From: Fratercula arctica
Lineage: Eukaryota; Chordata; Aves; Charadriiformes; Alcidae
Length of the DNA stretch: 64,000 nucleotides
Direction of reading: 5' to 3'
NCBI GenBank assembly: GCA_947846985.1
Contig: CANTUZ010000005.1
Coordinates: forward strand, 4,324,001-4,388,000
Below are positions 49,254 through 61,985 of this stretch, piece after piece. A program made the position numbers and the translations under genes. The notes beneath the pieces are model-generated. The model was not told where the DNA came from, did no database searches, and was given only the letters and a program-made list of their open reading frames with translations. How positions within the stretch are numbered: position 1 is the first letter of the stretch; each line of letters opens with the position of its first letter.

Positions 49254-49612
49254 AATCATAGAATCATTTGGGTTGGAAGGGACTTTTAAAGGTCATCTAT
49301 TCCAACCCCCCTGCAATGAGCAGGGACATCTTCAACTACATCAGGTTGCTCAGAGCCCTGTCCAACCTGAGCTTGAATGTTTCCAGGGACGGGGAGTCTG
49401 CCATCTCTCTGGGCAACATGGGCCAGTGTTTCACCACCCTCATTGTAAAAAATTTCTTCCTTATACGTAGTCCGAATCTACCCTCTTTTAGTTTAAAACC
49501 ATTACCCCTTGTCCTATTGCAACAAGCCCTGCTAAAAAGTTTGTCCTCATCTATCTTATAAGCCCCCTTTAAGTACTGAAAGGCTGCAAAAAGGTCTCCC
49601 TGGAGTCTTCAT
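49253..49612 (-). mobile_element. CR1 LINE 3' end, 5'-truncated
   Basis: In reverse orientation: tail AGAATCATAGAATCATTTGG, GTTGGAAGGGAC, TGCAATGAGCAGGGACATCT, GGTTGCTCAGAGCCCTGTCC, GTTTCACCACCCTC, CCATTACCCCTTGTCC, GCAACAAGCCCTGCTAAAAA and TAAGTACTGAAAGGCTGCAA. Same subfamily as 18676-18994 and slightly longer on its 5' side. Truncated in the 3' UTR; an overlapping 97-codon frame has no meaning. Confidence 0.94.
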
Positions 49613-50292
49613 TTGCAGGTCTCTGGCATTAAAGCCTGTGTACAAACTGCTCTCAGGCCCCATGGACTGGTGTCATCCCAGTGAGAACACTAACTGCACA
49701 GATAAGCAGATCAGACTCTAAGAGCTGGAAGTCATTTAGTCACTTCAAGAAGTGAAGGACCACTCTGGATGAAGCCTGTAGTTCCCTCTAGTGTGACTCC
49801 CTCTTCAGAACAGACTAGGTTCAATTTCTCTATTGCTACAACTGGTTCCACACTGGAATAAAAGGTTAATGCTGGTCTTCAGTATCACTTCTCCGGATTG
49901 TAAATGAATGAGTTCCACTGTTATCAGAGGCAACTGCCACGCAAGCTACAAACTCTGCATTTGGCTGATTAAAACTTCCTCCCGCATTTTGTCTTGCAAA
50001 GTAAAAAAGACTTGGAAACAGTCATTCATAAATAAGCTCAGGATTGGACCCTAGCAATACACGTAATCAATGTAGATAGTGTTACCTATTATATTGTATA
50101 TAATGGCCAGTCTTTTGTGGGGGAAAGCGAGGGGGGGTTGCAAGTATGCTTGATGCTTCCAAGTTTATATGTCTTAAATTGCCTTTAGATTTCTTTGGTT
50201 TCTATAGTACATATTTTCAGAATTTTTGGATATGATTCAGCTTGTTCCGCTGAACAAAACAGTTTCACTGCTCTAAGACCAGAGGAACACAG
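49613..50292. other. Unique non-coding DNA
   Basis: Nothing recognised apart from a G-rich patch (GGGGGAAAGCGAGGGGGG) near 50118-50137. Confidence 0.5.
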
Positions 50293-50340
50293 TGGTGAAT
50301 CAGGCCCTTTATTTGACTCCAATGGCTTACTATCAGGCCT
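50293..50340. repeat. Short ancient amniote repeat core
   Basis: GTGAATCAGGCCCTTTATTT, GACTCCAATGGCTTAC and ATCAGGCC resemble the common GAATCAGGCCCATTGACTTCAATGG block of old reptile and bird repeats. Very short, so assignment is tentative. Confidence 0.35.
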
Positions 50341-51297
50341 ACTGCAAACTACCTATTGAAAGCATGACAGCAAACACTATGCTCTATAGTAAGCATTTGG
50401 AGTATCATGCTCTAAGTATAGGCCATATGAAGAGGTCTTTTGTTCAGGAAAGCAAGCTGTACACTGTTTAGTAAGCCACACTCCAAATATAGTATCGATA
50501 AAGCACAGCTAAAATCAACTATTGCCTCAACAGGCATTCACAGATTTTGTCTGAATTAAGCACGCTTGAATCTTTGGGCTACAATGCACCCACTCAGTTC
50601 TTTCACGGACAGTTTATGCAGGAATAGAGTAGGCTGGGACCGGGTATCAGGCAATGCGCAAGAACTTGAGGCTCCAAGTGGGGAAGAAAAAAAATTAGAA
50701 AAAAACAAAATAAAAATAAACCATATGGAATCCACACTCAGATGCCTTTAAAACAACCACAAACATTCTTGCTGCCTCAAGCTGCAAATGTCGTGAAACA
50801 ATTACTGGGCTGGGGGACTTCAAAGGTTCACTGAGAGCAGCAGTTTTATTTTTCAATCAAACACAGGAATAGGGCTTTTTTTCTTCCCTCCCTCTCTCGC
50901 TCTCTCCTTTTTTTTTCTGAATGAAACAGCGCCCAGGCTTCCTGATTTCAAAAACCCTGTTCCGCTTCGCTTGACCACTCCATAACCTTAAGAGAAGCTC
51001 AAAAACTTCAAAACGAAACTGTGAGTCATACAGAACGAAAAAGACATTCTTATATTTCATTAAGGTTGAAAACTGCTGCATTCCTTGTTTGTAAAATTTA
51101 CATGAATGAGCTTTAAGAGCTTGCAGCTGAATGCTGGGTAAAGCTTGAACTTCCATAAACTCCTATTTACTTAATCATTGATTCTAGAAGGTGACTGGCA
51201 GTTATTTGCAGGGGTTTGCAGATTCATAACGCACCACACACAGAAACAACTGGACTCCTTCTTGCCACTGGCTAGCCTATTTAAACTATTTTTTCCC
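50341..51297. other. Non-coding DNA with pyrimidine tract
   Basis: Positions 50875-50918 form a pyrimidine tract interrupted by a single G at 50899. No gene or dispersed repeat recognised elsewhere in this interval. Confidence 0.5.
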
Positions 51298-51315
51298 TTT
51301 TTTTTTTTTTTTTTT
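51298..51315. repeat. T18 homopolymer
   Basis: Eighteen T, followed by AC and a further T8 run. Simple sequence. Confidence 0.85.
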
Positions 51316-51359
51316 ACTTTTTTTGGGATCTATGCACTTTTATTTCATGCTTTCATTTC

Positions 51360-51760
51360 AAAAAGGCGACGCTTTAACCTCATTTTCCTTGCAAGAGCTT
51401 TTGGCAAAGGCTGCAGGCTGCAGTGGCGCTCACTTAGAGCGTTGGCTCGCTGGTGGAAGTAGCTGTGCTTAGCACCATGTTTTTTGATGGCTGAAAACAC
51501 AGGGCATGTTTGGCAAAGCAGATGTACGCCCAGCTGTCCAAATTCTGCGGTGTGGAAGGAGCACACCTCCCCACCACCAGGGGAATCCAGGCTGCTCCTG
51601 GAGACTGGATCCCAAAGGGTTAAGTTGGCACTGACCCCTTTGTACAGAGTCATGCACACAAAAATCATGCAGAAATAACATGCTGCCCCCTTTGAAGAGA
51701 ACTGAGTCAGATTGTTAAAAATGAAACTGACTCATTGTAGAAACAGTGGTCACTGGAATG
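51360..51760. promoter_or_regulatory. Candidate regulatory block with paired AP-1 sites
   Basis: This stretch is richer in CpG and GC than its surroundings (GGCGACGC, GGCGCTCACTTAGAGCG, GGCTCGC). It contains two AP-1 consensus sites in opposite orientation, TGAGTCA at 51703-51709 and TGACTCA at 51728-51734, 18 bases apart, and a CACCACCAGGGGAATCC segment that partly resembles a CTCF core. Frames crossing it on both strands are unrecognised. Regulatory function is inferred only. Confidence 0.3.
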
Positions 51761-52337
51761 GCATCTCCACAACTGCTGCGGTAAGAGAGGAAGCTGCCTG
51801 ACCGCAACTGCCTTTGTGCTTATTCTAGCTGTTTAAGTTCTAAAAACCACAAAACCCCATTTGAAATTCCACTGTATAGCAAGGTTTGTGTAATGAGGTT
51901 ACAATTCATAATAGGATCATTGAAAACTGAAACTAGCAGCATTAATATGTGGACTGCCTGCAACGAGCTAGCGGCAGCGTGATGATGTCATTTTTAATTA
52001 AAAGTCTGTCCCTGTTTGATACGCTAAAAAAGAGTGCAAATCAGGGAATATGCGCTGATCCCATCCATAGGGAAAGACTGTCAAGCAGCATAGTGGTATC
52101 ACAGAGCACCCTGCGAGCCATATGGCATGGCTTTAATGGAACTAATTCCCACGTACTTTGCTTGTGTCACGCGTATCAGGATTCTGCTCCCACACTGAAA
52201 AGACATTAGTCAGAAACAGGGGGAGGGGAGGCTCGGTGATAACCAGCATCATGTCCTTTATCATGTGGCATACCGTAAATGCAACTGCAGCACTGCTGAG
52301 ATCAAGCAGAAATAGGCTGCAAGTTCATGCAAGAGCA
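51761..52337. other. Unique non-coding DNA
   Basis: A TGATGTCA word (CRE-like) followed by TTTTTAATTAAA lies near 51983-52001. No gene or repeat recognised. Confidence 0.5.
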
Positions 52338-52410
52338 CAGATCCTTCATTTGTGTAAGTCAGTGGAACTCCTTTGACTACACCAATTTACAGCAAAGTGA
52401 GTCTAAGCCT
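52338..52410. repeat. Ancient amniote interspersed repeat
   Basis: GTGTAAGTCAGTGGAACTCC, TTTGACTACACCAATTTACA, GCAAAGTGAGTCTAAGCC match the remembered old element wording GTAANTCAATGGAGTTACACCAATTTACACCAGCTGAGGATCTGGCC. About 70 bases. Confidence 0.5.
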
Positions 52411-55400
52411 TTTGGCAGACGTGAGTAACCCAAATGGCTGGTATTTGTAGAACTATTTACTCATCCAGCATTGCATTTTCACCCAAGACTGAGGGACATG
52501 GCAAACAAGAGATACTCATCCACAAAAAGCTTACTTTTTAAGATCAGATGCTGCCAAGTACTCAGCATTGTTGGGTCCCTTTCAGCCTTGTGCTTTCCTT
52601 AAGGCAATTAAGACCAACTCTGGACTTCAGTAGAAACAGGACACGTTCCTGTGAGTGGCAGTGGCTGATGAACATTCTGTACCTCACAAAGATTGGGCAC
52701 TAAGGTCCCAGTCAGCTCGTCCTTAGTTCTCTGAAGTGCCTTTTTGACTAGAGACTGATTCGTCTTACTCAGCTAGATAAGAATTATAAGGTGTTAGTAG
52801 TAATGAAGCATGTCACAAGTTGGGTAAAACAATAGAAGATGACCAGGAAAAAGTTTAGGCTTTAATTGACTACTGTTTCCATGTCCTACAAATGTTTCAG
52901 ACTTTACTTGGCCACTTATTTAGAATTTTATTTTTGGATTTTCCACCCTAAATTGCTGGGTTTGGGTCCAGGTCATGAAGACTATAACGTGAACAATCCT
53001 TACGCCAAGCTGGTCTGCAGACCTGCATTAAGCCAATAAGATTTATGTTTCCTTTATAACATTTTAGTGTAGAGTTTGATGCAAGGGTATATGTGGATCT
53101 CTGAAAAACATTAAGAGTTGATGATGATCAAAAAACAAACTTGTGAGTCATTAGCATAAGGTTTTGACATTAGGTCTTAGTTTTATAGAATCCTGCCCTC
53201 ACTTAGGATATACATTGCCATTAACGTCAGGGATATTTAGCTGGGAACTTCATTTGGACTAGTAGCTTTATTTCATCCAGTACTTTAAGCCCCCCCGACA
53301 GTTCTTCACAAAAGGAAAGAATGGAGAAGTCTATATCCTGTCCCAGGTATCTGCAGGCCTGCAAAAATCTTCCTTGCTTCCTGTTAAAAACTAGAAAGAT
53401 TTCCAAAAGGTTTCAGCTTTAGCCTAACCAGGAATTGCTTGGGCATTTCAGTGCTAAGCACCTGGAACAATTCTGCTCTCCAAGCAGCATCCTACAGGAT
53501 TCTTTTTTGCGAGACAGAAAGAAACAGGACACGTCTCTCTCTGGGGCAGCTACTCCTTTAAAATCCCACGTCTGGGTGCATGTGGCTGCAAGCACACACA
53601 CATGTATGAAAGGGAGAGAGTGCATATAACCAACTTTCGAAGTCAGTGGGAGGGAAGGATTACCATAGGATTGGACCGCACATGTTTCATTTTCACAGAG
53701 ACTTAGAATGAAATATGCTACATCAGACCTGAGATAGCAGTGTTCAAATTCTTATTGACCCCAAACACTTCAAGCCTATTGAATGCTGTACTCCATATAT
53801 AAGGTTTAAATTACACTTGTAGAAGTTACTTGTAGAATACAATATGTTTTTTGAAGAAATAGTGTTTTCTTCTTTAACCATGATGAGCAACTCCAAGGTC
53901 AGACAAATCAAGTGTCGTAGAGCAGGTTGCGGTTTAAAGAGCTCATGGGGTCACACAGAATTTTGCTATTCAACTCAAGAAACTTGGCTATTTGTCAGGG
54001 AATACAAAAGAGCCTATCATCTTATGCTAATGATTGACATAATTCCAGATATTTATTAATGTGAAGCCAACATTTATCAGCTAAAAAAAAATAAATCTAT
54101 CTATCCTATAAAAGACAGATCATTATTTCTACAAACTTTATCCACTGAACTACAGCCAGATAAACAGTAAAGAAGAGCTTTCAAATGTGTTCTTTTGTAT
54201 GGAAAAAAAATTGGTTGGAAAATTAAATGTAAAGCTGTTCTCAGTGAATGTTAATCTATAAATAAAACGCTGAAGATCCTTAACATCATTATAAATTTTC
54301 CCACCCCTGTTCAATCTCGCCTTACCTTGGAGGCATATTAAGAAATGAAACTGCCAGGATGTTTCTGCACGATACCCTTTTTGTCTGTTTCACAGCTAGA
54401 AAGTGAAAAGCTCAGCAGGTTAAATACCAACAGAGTAAAGTATTTTATTCAGATATCAGTTGCAAAGATCGGGGGAGGAGGGGGAACGCAGTGAGGCCTT
54501 TCAGCCTGCAGTGCCATGGGAGAAGAAAAACGAGACAGCAGAAGTGTGTGGTAACACAAAAAGAATGTTATCTCAGCGGAGGGGAAAATACTTTCAAATG
54601 CATAATTGCAAACACATACCCTCAGCAGCTAACCCAGAGCCCTCTCAGACTGCAAAGCTAAGAGTTTGGAAAGTGGCCAAAGTATCAGTTTTATTTGAGA
54701 GATCAAAGTGATGAAAGAGAAGGAAAGAATAGCATCAAATATGATTGATAAAAAGTATTGCTTTCTTTGATTGGTTTCTGCTCCCCCTCCCTTTTCCACC
54801 TCATTCTTCTCCCAAGTTCACTAAGAAGAATGTCAGATCTGTGGTACATCTAGCAACACATGCTTGCATGTGAGATGTGCCTATAGGAAAACACCTGCTT
54901 ACTACACATACCTGCTTAAACTCATTATGGACACAAGATTCCTCCTTGCTGCAGGTAACTGCTCTTAGCTAGAATACAATTATTTGTAATACTTTACAGC
55001 TTGCACATACAGGTATTGTTTCACGTTATGATATTCAGTTGCTTTGCACAATCTTCCTCATACTGCTGAGCACCTACATGATTATCTCCATGGATTTACT
55101 GGGACTCAGACCTTTGCGAGTTGGTGCTCTCGTTATTTCTGGTCCATAATTATCCTCTAGCCTCTCTTTATTGTGCACACCACCTATACAAATATACGAG
55201 GGAAGATAAAAGGTTTATGATGGTAACATGGTTGAGTTTATGGTTCCTTTCACACAGTCAAGAGTATGTTACCTTAAGCATGGACAACCAGGACGAAGAT
55301 CTAAGATCTAAGAACTAAAATGCACTTTCACATGTGATGAATTCAAACCATTACTGAATGCTCACAGGAATCATAGCTGATGGGCAGGCATAAGGCTATG

Positions 55401-56937
55401 TTCAGGCCCACATATTTAACAATATTATACAGGCCAGGACCTGCAAATGATGTACATAGTCACTTTATATGTGCATACATGTTGCAAAATCAGTTCTTTG
55501 CATCAGGACTTTGCAGGCTGTGGAGATGACATTTACTAGAACCACTTACATGAGCAAGAGTTTATTACAGAATAAAAGACAGATCACGCCACAAGAATTT
55601 GGAGAAAGAAGCCTGTGGAGATTACTGGTGAGTAATGAAATGGGAGGGAAAAAATTGAAAAAGGTATTGGTTCCAAGGCAATATTAAGAAAAAGAGAAAT
55701 TTTACAGAGAAGGGACAAGGCAGCTGCAAGCCATGACAGGCACGAGGGTGGAAAGGGGAGAAGGAGATGACAGCAAAAGGGAAAGCAAAGAAAAAGACCT
55801 GAGAAGATTTGAAAGGTAACTAGAAATGACCATAACTAGATCAAGATATTGTTGATCTTCCTGTGGTAAAGATGAGAAAAAAATCACAATAATTCACGAG
55901 GGACACACAGCTATGAAGATGAAATTGGCCATTAAAACAGATCAAGAAGATACAAGAGACCAGGTAGGATATGAGCAGGAAATAAATATTTTAGCAGCAA
56001 GGAGAGAGGGTTTGGGGTTTTTTTTAAGGAAGGAAATACGATCCACAATAGCAACTCCCTTATGGATTTGATAAACTCAGTCTTAACAAGATGTGGTTGT
56101 GAGCCTGGTTCATCAATCATTCAGCCATCTAGCTAATCCTGCATCCAATATCTCAAAGTCTGCAATAATCAGACACTATCTTGACAAGCCTGAACCACTG
56201 GGCAAACAGCAGATCAGGGAGTGCATGCTGAATACATCACACTATATAGCTCTGCAAGGAAAATGGAAGACGGAGGCATAAAGGACATGTAGGATTGTTA
56301 GAGTCACAAGATAAACCTGTAGCTCAGAAGTGGAAAGCGCTAGAAGGAGGATGTGGACAAGGACAGGAGGGCAGGGAAGCTGTAAGGACAGGGTAACAGA
56401 CCTGTGGTTAGGAAAGATGCAGAAGGCTGAGATAAAATGGAAGGGGCAGGCAGATCATGAAGGAGAAGGATAAGAGAAAGTTTAAAAATAGCTCCACTAA
56501 CAGCTTTTGTCATTGTTGCAGCTTCTAATCTTTATATTTTATTTGGTGTGGGTTTTTTTAAATATCACCACTGCAGGGCCAAAACAAGTGTATTGTGAAA
56601 GGAGGAGGATGTACAACAGTTCAAACCACACTGGGTATTACTAATCTGACAGATGACTAAACTCTTCCTTTCTTCCTTTGCCCACTCCACTAAATTCTCC
56701 CCCAGTTCTCCCCCCACCATCCATCCACCTGCATCAGTGTATATCGAGATTTGTAAGCAACCTGACAGGTCAAGTGTCTCCCAAGATGAAAGGACGCACC
56801 AAAACATGTAGGTAAATATGATGGAGTTGTCAGTTTTGGGATGAATCCAGCCAATTTTGCTGTCTCCTCTCTTGGTCCTTGTGGTGTTTAAAGAACTTCT
56901 TTTCATTTCCAAGCACTAATTAGCCCCCACAACACTC
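52411..56937. other. Unique AT-rich non-coding DNA
   Basis: About 4.5 kb without a recognised gene. A purine-rich stretch lies at about 55685-55810. Possible eroded repeat wording near 55060-55105 (TGAGCACCTACATG, CATGGATTTACTGGGAC) is too weak to call. Confidence 0.5.
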
Positions 56938-57092
56938 CATGAGATAACTAAGCAATTAGTATTACCTCTATTTAACATGGAAGAAAATTGAGACTAATAG
57001 ATTGAACAATTTAACTACACCACAGGGACAGTTAATTCCCAAAGCAGGGATTTAGATGAGATGAGTTCTTAGCAGCATTCTCTGACCACAGT
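56938..57092 (+). repeat. MIR-like SINE fragment
   Basis: AGTATTACCTCTATTTAACA, TGGAAGAAAATTGAGACTAA, GAACAATTTAACTACACCAC and CAAAGCAGGGATTTAGATG keep the order of the MIR core (TTATCCCCATTTTACAGATG, GGAAACTGAGGCACAGAG, GTGACTTGCCCAAGGTCACA, GCAGGGATTTGAACC). Strongly diverged. Confidence 0.55.
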
Positions 57093-60000
57093 AATTGATA
57101 GTATTGCTGTTCCCACCTGAGTACCTCAAAGCAAGATAGGCAACTGTCATAACATTTTAGGGCTGTACATATTCCTCATTCATTCTATACCCTGTGGTTA
57201 ATCAGAACAAAATACTGACACAACTGAAAACCGTACAACTCTCAGGGCCTTTATCAGTAGTCCATTACTCTCTTTTCTGAAAAGCAGACTCAAACTGCAA
57301 ACACTATGAAGTTCATTTAAAATGAACAGAGCAGAAAGAAACAAATGGAGAGTGGACAAGAAGGACAATAGCAAGTGTGAGGAAACAAGCAAGGGTCATA
57401 CTGAAATCCAGAGAGAAATACCAAGTTATTTCAGAAACTGAGATCAAATGGACAAAAAGCGTAGGAAACCGATGTGAGAGGAACCACACAATGAAGAGTA
57501 AACCAAGGCTGTGAGCTGCAGGGAAATCCAGACTAAATCAGAACACAGTGCATGTACGCTTAACAGCTCCAAACCTGAGAGACAGCAGGACACCACATAA
57601 CTAACTCTCAAGGGAGCTAAGGGTAACCTACTGGTTTCAAAGTCTAGCAACTGCAGTTACCAGGCAATAATGCAGTAACGCCTGCAAAGCACGTAATAGT
57701 GTGTGGTATGCACCACCACATAGTTTCAGCCTAACGAACGAGCGCTGTACCCGAGGAGGTATGCAGAGAAGTCAGACCAGCAAGAAGAAAATAATTACAG
57801 ATAGACTGCAACCACCTTCTTGATTTAACTGTCTGTTTTGATCAAGGGGATGTTGCCTGGCACTTCCACAGAATTTTGCATATAATCAGTAACTGATTTT
57901 CCTACACCCTTCTTACTCCATAAGAAGTATGGTGAAAATGAGGCAAATTTCCCTGCAAATGTGAAAGGAGGTTGCAATTAGAACATGGAATATTATAGTA
58001 ACCTGTACCCTGTCCAAGTCAACCTTGCTAACCTGTAAGTGCCATTTTTGCCTGTACAGCCTATGGTATTCTTCTAGCTTCTGTGGCAAGAAATGGACTT
58101 TAAATCCACCTCTTATTACTCACATGAATAACCTTCACACATACCTCCATAACAGTAGCTCAGGTACAATAAAAAGCTTTTAATTAAGAACTGGTATTTG
58201 GTAATCTTCCACTTCTCTCTTGTCTGTGCAAGAAACCTAGGCAGCAGAATGTGGAGTACTGTTTGGCAGAAAGTGTTACCTTTTTTGGGTCTTCTTTGGG
58301 GCTTGTTGTTATAAAGAAACAGTGACTGGTGGGTAGCGTGTTGCTGAAAACAGGTAAATCTTTATGTAGCACCTCAGAGGCCTGAGAGCCAAGTAAGAGA
58401 TGTTATGGTTGAATTAAACATAAATTTTCAGTTTGCTTTTTAAAAGGAATGACTCATTATTTTGCCTGGCAGTTACTTCAGTGGCAAAGCAACACGCTCC
58501 CTAACACTGAAAAAAGGAATGGCACATATAATATGACGATGATTCAGCAGAGGCTGGTGGTGTGGGCTGTCAGCTATATATCCTGTGAGATACTTTGTTG
58601 GCTAAACCTAAAATTATTATGGTAGAAAGATAAATGGTGCTCATGCTGTTTCTGGGAGATTTTTCTGTCTCTTATTTAGATGATATGCACATGATCACAG
58701 GTTGGTAACTGCCCGTGAAACACATGCTGGTGAACTCTGAGATTTATCATTTTCTCTGAGAGGAAAAAAAGTCACACGTTAGTTTTATAAATATAACCAG
58801 GAAGCAGCTTTGTGCACTTAAAAGAAATCAGCAACAGCCTCTGCACCTCAGAGATTAATTCTGGATGACGTTTCAGGCACATAAGGTCCGGTAAAGTTGA
58901 TCCCAACCTAAAGAACACAAGATCATTTACTCCTTGAACAATAGGCAGGGAGACTGAAACACAAACCTTATCTCATTTAAAAAAGGGCTTGAATGGCTGG
59001 GACTAAAGAGCCCTAAAGAGCTGTAGCAGCCCTAAAATTCAGGATGTGCACTCTCTAGGCTCCTTTTTTAGGCCTGAAGTTGGAACTAGTTTTATGAGCT
59101 TACTAAATAACTACTTACCCAAAGCTCTCCTATTTTTTTCATCCTCTTTTGACACATTAATAACTTTATTGCAATTTCTGAATTGTTGCAAAAGGAAAAA
59201 TCCGTTTCAGATGGATTGCAGACATTCATTTACTTAAGAAATGAACTTAATTTGGAACTGTCAGTTCAACTAATTCGAAGTGGAAGAAGAATATACAGGA
59301 GATGTCTTATCTGGGTAAATAAAAGAAATAAATCTATGGAGGTTTAGTTCTTGCAAGGGACTTTAATAAGAGCAGGGTTTAGCTTGCAAATAATTGCCCC
59401 ACCCTCAAAATCCCTTGAAAGTTTGTGGATAGAAGCCACAGGTGCTAATATTTATACAGATGACTACATCGAACTGTGGCAGCTAAAAAATTAGTATAAA
59501 TTACCATGTAATCAGAAAAATATCATAGAAAAAAATTGTGAAATTATTCTTTGCAACTTACAGTTCCTCTGTGACTGTGTAGTCACACACATACTTTACC
59601 TATACTAGCCATGCCGAGTGCTTAGAGAAAGTGCTCTAGTGTTGACCAAGCCTTCTGAAAGGTTTTCACTGGCAATCCAGCTTTGCAGGGGGTTTATTTT
59701 CACAAGAAATGTGGAGACATTTTGGGCCAACCCTTTTAAAAATGGTCAGGCACTCTAGAATTGAGAAAAATTTCTGCAGCTTGTTCCCTCTGCGACAGCT
59801 CCGGCCTTTTGGATGCATTAACATTTCAGATTACTCCCATTACTTTAAAATACCCTCCTGTGAATTAGCACACTGAGATGGGAATCACTTTACTGACATT
59901 TCACATGTGTTTTCCTAACGCGGCCATAGTCGCAATTCAAGTCTTCAAGTCCCTGTCAGTTTGACAAGAATAAATAAATAAATAAATCTCGGAGAAGCTT

Positions 60001-60608
60001 CACGCTGGTCTCCTTTAGAAACACCCAAAGGTGTTCGAGACATCTTCCCAAGCAAAAAGGAGTTCCTTGGAATAAACAGGGGAAAAGGGGAAAGAACGAG
60101 TGTCTTGGGCAGAAAGAGAACTACATTTAGCTGAGATGAAACAAATGTGTCCTGTGAAACAGGAAGAAAAGGGGAGGGAGGCAGTGGAGAGGGCAGCAGA
60201 CAACTCTGACTTGCTCGCTCTTTCCAGGCTTTGTATTTATTTCTGTCATGGATCTGAAAAGGCAGGCAGCAGACTTTGTAGAAGCGCCTTATGAAATGGG
60301 GTAAATAATGGACCCCAGATGCCCTTGTTTCCTTCATTATTCAGTCTAGGCCTTCAAAGCTGTTTTGCAGTGTGAGGTATCAGAGGGAGGTAGAGTGTTC
60401 TGTTAACAAGATTTCAATGAGCTTTAGAAGCAGGTCCAGGGAAGCTGCTGGAAATGTTTCAGACATCCAGTACTTTTGTGCTTCTCTGACCTGTACGTAG
60501 TGAGAAAACATGGGACAGAGGGTGCCTTGATTTTTAAGAAAACATCATCTAAACAATACGTAAACAACAACAGCAATGCTTTGTATGTATGTGATCCCAT
60601 TATTCCAA
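57093..60608. other. Unique AT-rich non-coding DNA
   Basis: Contains an (AATA)n tract at 59969-59987 and a TGACTCA word near 58449. No gene or dispersed repeat recognised. A 130-codon frame at 59945-60337 (-) is unrecognised and crosses the simple repeat. Confidence 0.5.
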
Positions 60609-60755
60609 CATTCCAAAGCATCTAAAATACATTAAATCATTAAGCCCAGCTACGCTGCTTCAAACTGAAGCACAGAGAATTTAGAAGACGTATTAAAAAA
60701 GCACAGCGAGCAACTGGCCAGCCAGGGCCACAAAACTAGGCATTCGGTCTCCTAC
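60609..60755 (+). repeat. MIR-like SINE fragment
   Basis: TTCCAAAGCATCTAAAATAC, ATTAAATCATTAAGCCC, AACTGAAGCACAGAGAATTT, and GGCCAGCCAGGGCCACAAAA fit the AAAGCNCTTTACAAACATTAA, TTAATCCTCACAAC and AAACTGAGGCACAGAGA order of an old MIR-like SINE. Diverged. Confidence 0.5.
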
Positions 60756-61746
60756 TTTTTCCTTCTTCTTCCCGTCCCTGCTGTGAAGCAACACTGCCTG
60801 CCCACTTAGCAACAAAATATGGACAAAATATATTTTACTTTTTGCTTTGAGACCCACCCTAGACATTTCTCTGTGCATATTTCTAAGATTCCTCATGATT
60901 CATCATCAACCAAGAGCCACGTGAACCCAATTGACATAGCCACTTTTTGGATAGGTTTAGCATTGCCTGGCAGTTCAAACCCAGGCTCTACGGATCGCAC
61001 CCGTTGCTAATATCTTTCTCTCTCTGCTTTTTCACTTTTCCTTCCTCACTGACATTAATATTTAAAAGCCTAACCATGTCTCAGAAAGCTTTTTCAAATT
61101 AGAGATTCCTGGCTATTTCAAGTTGCCATTCTTCTTTTAGCTTTTGCTTTCTTCATTGTTGACACCAGCCGCTCTATATTTACTCTAGCGACATTACATC
61201 CTGTACGTGGGGATGGCTCTGTACACTCAGATGTTTCCGAGTCACTTAGGGTATAAGGATGTATTGTGCCTGCATCCTTTCTGTTACTGTGTCTTACACT
61301 TTCTTGAGTGTGCAATCTTATCTTAAAAAAACACAATGGCACCACCTAAAGGACATACTCTGTATATAGGAAGACTTCGATGCATTTGCAGCAACTCTCT
61401 TTGGTCTACCATGTGCCTGCATGCACATGTACACATGTGCTTTTGACAACATTGAGCCCTACAGTGGCAATTTTCATTTTCTCAGGAAGCAGTGCAGCAC
61501 AAAGCTTATTCATGATTATAAAATCATGCATACAGAAAAAGACATCCATATTTTTATAGCTTCTCTGATAAGACTGGAACAGAAAAGACAACTGTTAAAG
61601 CAGCTGCCCTTTTCTCTGCACTCAAAACGAGTGTAACAGGCATGCCTAATATAACAATTTGAGCAGTTTTAAGGAAGATTAAATATAGGAAGAAACACTC
61701 TTGCCAACAGAATGGCAAGTCAATAAACTCCATATAAATCTCTCAC
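60756..61746. other. Unique AT-rich non-coding DNA
   Basis: Nothing recognised. Confidence 0.5.
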
Positions 61747-61763
61747 AAAAAAAAAAAAAAAAA
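61747..61763. repeat. A17 homopolymer
   Basis: Seventeen A between TCTCAC and GTGTG. Simple sequence without a retrocopy context. Confidence 0.85.
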
Positions 61764-61912
61764 GTGTGTTAGGATACAAGAAATTAAAAGAAAAAAACGG
61801 ATAGATCTTTTCATTCTGTTGTATGTAGGTAATATAGCAGCATATATACTACTATATATCTTACTATACGTTATGCAATGGTCCTAAGTTCCCAGAAGAG
61901 TAGGGGAGTTTT

Positions 61913-61935
61913 GAGAACAAGTTTAACTTGTTCTC
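61913..61935. repeat. 23-bp palindrome (hairpin 1)
   Basis: GAGAACAAGTT, one T, then AACTTGTTCTC: the two 11-base arms are exact reverse complements around a single central base. The arms contain steroid-receptor half-sites AGAACA and TGTTCT, but at a spacing of 9 instead of the usual 3. Confidence 0.9.
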
Positions 61936-61985
61936 CTTTCTCAGCATCAGTCATAGCTTTCATAGTTCATTCTTATAGATCATTT

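Noticed and set aside
49781..49800. CTCF site in TTCCCTCTAGTGTGAC
   Set aside because: Several core positions of the CTCF consensus mismatch; too weak without a matrix score.
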